From Mycobacterium sp. URHD0025 (GTDB lineage: Bacteria > Actinomycetota > Actinomycetes > Mycobacteriales > Mycobacteriaceae), in assembly GCF_000426065.1 (NCBI RefSeq), contig NZ_AUEQ01000007.1, positions 372,001 through 436,000 on the forward strand: a DNA stretch of 64,000 nucleotides, in the 5' to 3' direction. Both the position numbers and the translations under genes were made by a program. Position 1 is the first letter of the stretch; every line of letters starts with the position of its first letter. Positions 61,738-64,000 of the stretch are shown in pieces. The notes below the pieces were generated by a model, which did not search any database, was not told the origin of the DNA, and saw only the letters and a program-made list of their open reading frames with translations.

Positions 61738-62531
61738 AGCACCCGCGAACTGGCCTTGGCCCGCGCACTCCATCTGCCGTCGTCATAGCCGACCGTCACC
61801 GGATGCGCGAACGCGGTCGTCACGTTGTCGGTGTTGACCACATCGCGGGCCGGTCCACTGGCCACCGTGCGCCCCTCTGCGATCAGCAGTGCGTGCGTGG
61901 TGCTCGTGGGCAGTTCCTCGAGGTGGTGGGTGACCAGGATCGAGGCCATATCGGGATGCGAGTCATCCAGTGTGTCAAGGGTTTCCAGTAGTTGTTCGCG
62001 GGCCGCCACGTCCAGCCCGGTGGTGGGTTCGTCCAGCAGTAGCAGCTGCGGATCGGCGATCAACGCCCGGGCGATCAAGGTGCGCCCTCGTTCGCCCTGC
62101 GACAGCGTCGGCCAGATCGCGTCGACCCGGGCCGAGAGTCCCACGGTGTCGATCAGCTCCTCGGCTCGGCGTTCCTGCTCGGCAGTGGGCGTCCAGTGCG
62201 CGGCGATGTCGATGGTGGCGGTGATGCCGGTGAGGACCACCTCACGCACTGTGAGTGGGTATTGCAGGCGGTGTCGGGGATTCACATGACCGATGGAGCG
62301 GCGCAGCACCGCCAGGTCGGTGCGGCCCATCTGGCCGCCGAGCACCCGCACTGTCCCCGTCGTCGGAAATGTCACGGCGGCACAGAAACCCAGCAGCGTG
62401 CTCTTGCCGGCACCGTTGGGGCCCAGCAGTGCCCAGTGTTCACCGGACTGCACGGTCAGGGAGATGCCGTCGATGATCTGCTTGCCGTCGCGGCGGAAGG
62501 TCACCTCGGTGATGTCGAGGACCGGGGTCAT
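61734..62531 (-). CDS. Stand-alone ABC ATPase (COG1119/ModF-like)
   Basis: 265 residues from ATG at 62531. A full ABC cassette: Walker A GPNGAGKS, signature LSQGERGRTLIARAL, Walker B LLLLDEPTTGLD and H-loop VTHHLEELP. The long upstream opening (to 63122) lies over the GntR gene in another frame and is rejected. No permease or binding-protein gene is adjacent, so it may serve a transporter elsewhere or act like the soluble ModF/PhrA-like group. It overlaps the GntR gene by 4 bases, so the pair is coupled. Its 3' end overlaps the nuclease gene by 4 bases. Confidence 0.85.
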   Translation of the reverse strand: MTPVLDITEVTFRRDGKQIIDGISLTVQSGEHWALLGPNGAGKSTLLGFCAAVTFPTTGTVRVLGGQMGRTDLAVLRRSIGHVNPRHRLQYPLTVREVVLTGITATIDIAAHWTPTAEQERRAEELIDTVGLSARVDAIWPTLSQGERGRTLIARALIADPQLLLLDEPTTGLDVAAREQLLETLDTLDDSHPDMASILVTHHLEELPTSTTHALLIAEGRTVASGPARDVVNTDNVTTAFAHPVTVGYDDGRWSARAKASSRVL

Positions 62532-63199
62532 GCGAAAGACTCCTTCAGTGAGCTCAGATGGGTTCTGCTGGCCGCTGCGGCGGCCTCGGGATCGCGGGCG
62601 ATGATCGCCTCGGCCAGCTGCTGGTGCAGGGCGTGATCGCAGGGTTCGGAGGCGATCGGCCGGATCTTGAGCATGTCGATCATGGCCAGCCGTAGCCGGG
62701 GCAGGAAGGCGTCGAACAACTGGATGAGCACTTCGTTGTGGGCCGCGGCGATCACCGTTCGGTGAAACGCCATATCCGCATCGACGTGGTCGGGTACCGA
62801 CTGGCCGACCACACCGCGGGCGGCGAGGGTGCGACGGATCGCGCGCATGTCGGCGGGGGTGCGACGTGTCGCGGCCAGTGCGGCGCCCTCGGCTTCGATG
62901 GCGATGCGTGCCTCGATCACCGACACGATGGTGGCACGACGCAGCACGGTGTCCCAGTCTTCGGCGGCATCGAGCGCTGTCACGAACACGCCGGCGCCCT
63001 GGCGACTCTCCAGCACACCCTTGCCGGACAGTTCGCGGATGGCTTCGCGCAGGGTGGAGCGGCCTACGCCGAGCTGCGCGGCCAGGGTCGTCTCGCCGGG
63101 AAGACGATGGCCCAGCGGCCATTCGCCCTCGCGGATACGCGTCAGGAGGAGCTGAGCTGTCTGGGCTGCCAGCGGGTGACGCTGAACTTGGGACGTCAT
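62528..63199 (-). CDS. GntR-family (FadR/FCD) regulator
   Basis: 223 residues from ATG at 63199. The winged helix (about 10-75) reads LLLTRIREGEWPLGHRLPGE and LGVGRSTLREAIRELSGKGV; the FCD ligand domain (about 90-220) has ALAATRRTPADMRAIRRTL, DADMAFHRTVIAAAHNEVLI and a late DHALHQQLAEAIIARDPEAA with metal/ligand histidines. It is divergent from the leader peptide of the leuA-type gene with about 46 bases between, so it may regulate that gene as well as its own operon with the ABC ATPase. The effector is unknown. Confidence 0.88.
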   Translation of the reverse strand: MTSQVQRHPLAAQTAQLLLTRIREGEWPLGHRLPGETTLAAQLGVGRSTLREAIRELSGKGVLESRQGAGVFVTALDAAEDWDTVLRRATIVSVIEARIAIEAEGAALAATRRTPADMRAIRRTLAARGVVGQSVPDHVDADMAFHRTVIAAAHNEVLIQLFDAFLPRLRLAMIDMLKIRPIASEPCDHALHQQLAEAIIARDPEAAAAASRTHLSSLKESFA

Positions 63200-63230
63200 C
63201 ACAACCTGTCTACTTGTCTGAGGAGTTGTG

Positions 63231-63236
63231 TATAGT
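63231..63236 (+). promoter_or_regulatory. -10 box TATAGT for the leuA leader
   Basis: TATAGT lies 9 bases before the leader-peptide ATG; no matching -35 was found at 17-18 bases. The GntR start is 32 bases away on the other strand. GTCTAC occurs on both sides (63208 and 63235), a possible operator repeat. Confidence 0.5.
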
Positions 63237-63245
63237 CTACCCATC

Positions 63246-63287
63246 ATGACGCGCGTCCTCCTGCTTAGCCGCCGCGGCGGGGCCTGA
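63246..63287 (+). CDS. leuL: Leucine-rich leader peptide of the leuA gene
   Basis: A 13-codon ORF: ATG-ACG-CGC-GTC-CTC-CTG, then CTT-AGC and on to TGA at 63285-63287, encoding [13 protein letters not shown]. Three consecutive leucine codons (63258-63266), a TATAGT -10 nine bases upstream and alternative hairpins downstream are the classical layout of attenuation by leucine supply, known before leuA in actinobacteria. It is too short for usual gene callers. Confidence 0.72.
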   Translation: MTRVLLLSRRGGA

Positions 63288-63328
63288 ATCGACCGGCCCC
63301 CTGCCGTGGGGCTGTGTCGTGCCGGTCG
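63279..63328 (+). promoter_or_regulatory. Leucine attenuator hairpins before leuA
   Basis: Three mutually exclusive pairings share the segment GGCCCC (63295-63300): with upstream GGGGCC (63279-63284), or with GGGGC (63308-63312) via GCCCC (63296-63300), while an outer 8-bp stem CGACCGGC (63290-63297)/GCCGGTCG (63321-63328) encloses the latter. No T-run follows; termination or start-site masking of leuA (GAAGG at 63344-63348) cannot be told apart. Confidence 0.6.
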
Positions 63329-63355
63329 AATTCCAACCCGACCGAAGGCGCTCTC

Positions 63356-64000
63356 ATGACGAATCCGTCATTTCCCACCATCAACACCCCGGCCGGAGAC
63401 ATTCCGGCGCATGCACCCCGCTGGAATCGCCAGCGGCAGTCCCAGATGCCGTCGCACCGCTACGCCGATGTCTACGACCGCGTCGAAGTTCCTCTGGTGC
63501 AACGTGATTGGCCCACTGCCCGCATCACCGCCGCGCCGCTGTGGGTGCCGGTCGACCTGCGGGACGGCAACCAGGCGCTGGCCGAACCGATGGACCCGGC
63601 CCGCAAACGCCGGTTCTTCGAACTACTCGTCGCCATGGGCTACAAGGAGATCGAGGTCGGATACCCATCCGCATCTCAGACCGACTTCGACTTCGTCCGG
63701 CTGCTGGCCGAATCCGATATCGCGCCGCCAGACGTCACCATCGTGGTGTTCGTACCTGCGCGCCGCGATCTGATCGAACGGACGGTGGACTCGGTCCGCG
63801 GTATCGGCAACGACGTCGTCATCCACATGTACACCGCCACCGCACCCACCTGGCGCGATGTCGTACTGGGCAAGGACCGTGCCGAGCTGCGCGACTTGAT
63901 CCTCGCCGGCGCGCGCGACGTCCTCGAGTTCACCGACGGCATGCCCAACGTGCGGTTCGAGTTCTCCCCGGAGGTGTTCAACCTCACCGAGCCGGATTAC
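63356..64000 (+). CDS. leuA: 2-isopropylmalate synthase-type protein, cut by window edge
   Basis: 215 codons from ATG at 63356 (GAAGG upstream), open to the window end. It should condense acetyl-CoA with 2-oxoisovalerate in leucine synthesis. [40 protein letters not shown] (metal/catalytic LRDGNQ) and [20 protein letters not shown] are LeuA signatures. After that it differs from the usual mycobacterial LeuA (for example [14 protein letters not shown] where that has VLTQ), and it lies next to a GntR/ABC unit rather than ask/asd, so it may be a second or acquired LeuA. The leader peptide supports leucine control. C-terminal regulatory domain lies outside the window. Confidence 0.88.
   Translation, partial: MTNPSFPTINTPAGDIPAHAPRWNRQRQSQMPSHRYADVYDRVEVPLVQRDWPTARITAAPLWVPVDLRDGNQALAEPMDPARKRRFFELLVAMGYKEIEVGYPSASQTDFDFVRLLAESDIAPPDVTIVVFVPARRDLIERTVDSVRGIGNDVVIHMYTATAPTWRDVVLGKDRAELRDLILAGARDVLEFTDGMPNVRFEFSPEVFNLTEPDY

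Noticed and set aside
62532..63122. Long N-terminal part fused to the ABC ATPase
   Set aside because: It is the GntR gene read in another frame; the ATPase start at 62531 overlaps the GntR stop by 4 bases.

Overview
The window is a GC-rich, densely packed actinobacterial chromosome segment. Its gene order is that of a Mycobacterium, most likely a fast-growing Mycolicibacterium. The order ileS, dinB, ansA, lspA, rluD-like, dnaE1, ilvA, treZ/treY/treX, bioA/bioF/bioD, bioB, nrtR, nadABC, hisDCBHA-impA-hisFI follows the Rv1536-Rv1606 region of M. tuberculosis as I remember it, with extra gene blocks between the conserved islands. No tRNA, rRNA, CRISPR array or intact insertion sequence was recognised. 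Species assignment and all homologies are by eye, without database searches.

Layout. 1-2 kb: an edge-truncated membrane protein, a small HTH protein and a stand-alone piece of a peptide-synthetase condensation domain. 1.8-5.3 kb: ileS behind a T-box leader. 5.3-9.0 kb: S4 protein, dinB, two tandem secreted paralogues, ansA. 9.0-18 kb: the lspA/rluD/rarD run, a YCII-ECF sigma pair, a leaderless tetR and dnaE1. 17.6-20.7 kb: a flavin-reductase-like gene opposite a Cys-rich MerR gene, a methyltransferase, an SRPBCC protein, a small membrane protein and a lipoprotein. 20.9-28.1 kb: ilvA, then an accessory block (M4 metallopeptidase, copper tyrosinase coupled to DUF2182, MFS exporter with HxlR regulator). 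28.2-36.5 kb: acyltransferase-treX-treY-treZ on the minus strand. 36.6-43.1 kb: biotin synthesis (bioA, bioF, bioD, bioQ, bioB, bsaP). 43.1-46.4 kb: VOC protein, AraC, lipase, nrtR. 46.5-50 kb: nadABC. 50-52.4 kb: small accessory genes. 52.5-59 kb: the his operon. 59.1-61.7 kb: a DNA methyltransferase and candidate restriction nuclease. 61.7-64 kb: ABC ATPase/GntR pair facing a leader peptide and a leuA-type gene cut by the window edge.

Regulation is unusually readable. There is a T-box before ileS, BioQ palindromes at both bioF and bioB, an NrtR-type palindrome between nrtR and nadA, palindromes at the MerR and HxlR genes, and a leucine-codon leader peptide before leuA. Many promoters put a TANNNT -10 box 6-9 bases before the start codon, the layout of mycobacterial leaderless genes. 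The less expected elements are a tandem hairpin/half-operator array that follows the BioQ box in both biotin promoters, MIRU-like ATGAGC...GAAGAGC units at operon junctions, the tyrosinase-DUF2182 coupling, and the restriction-modification-like pair behind the his operon.
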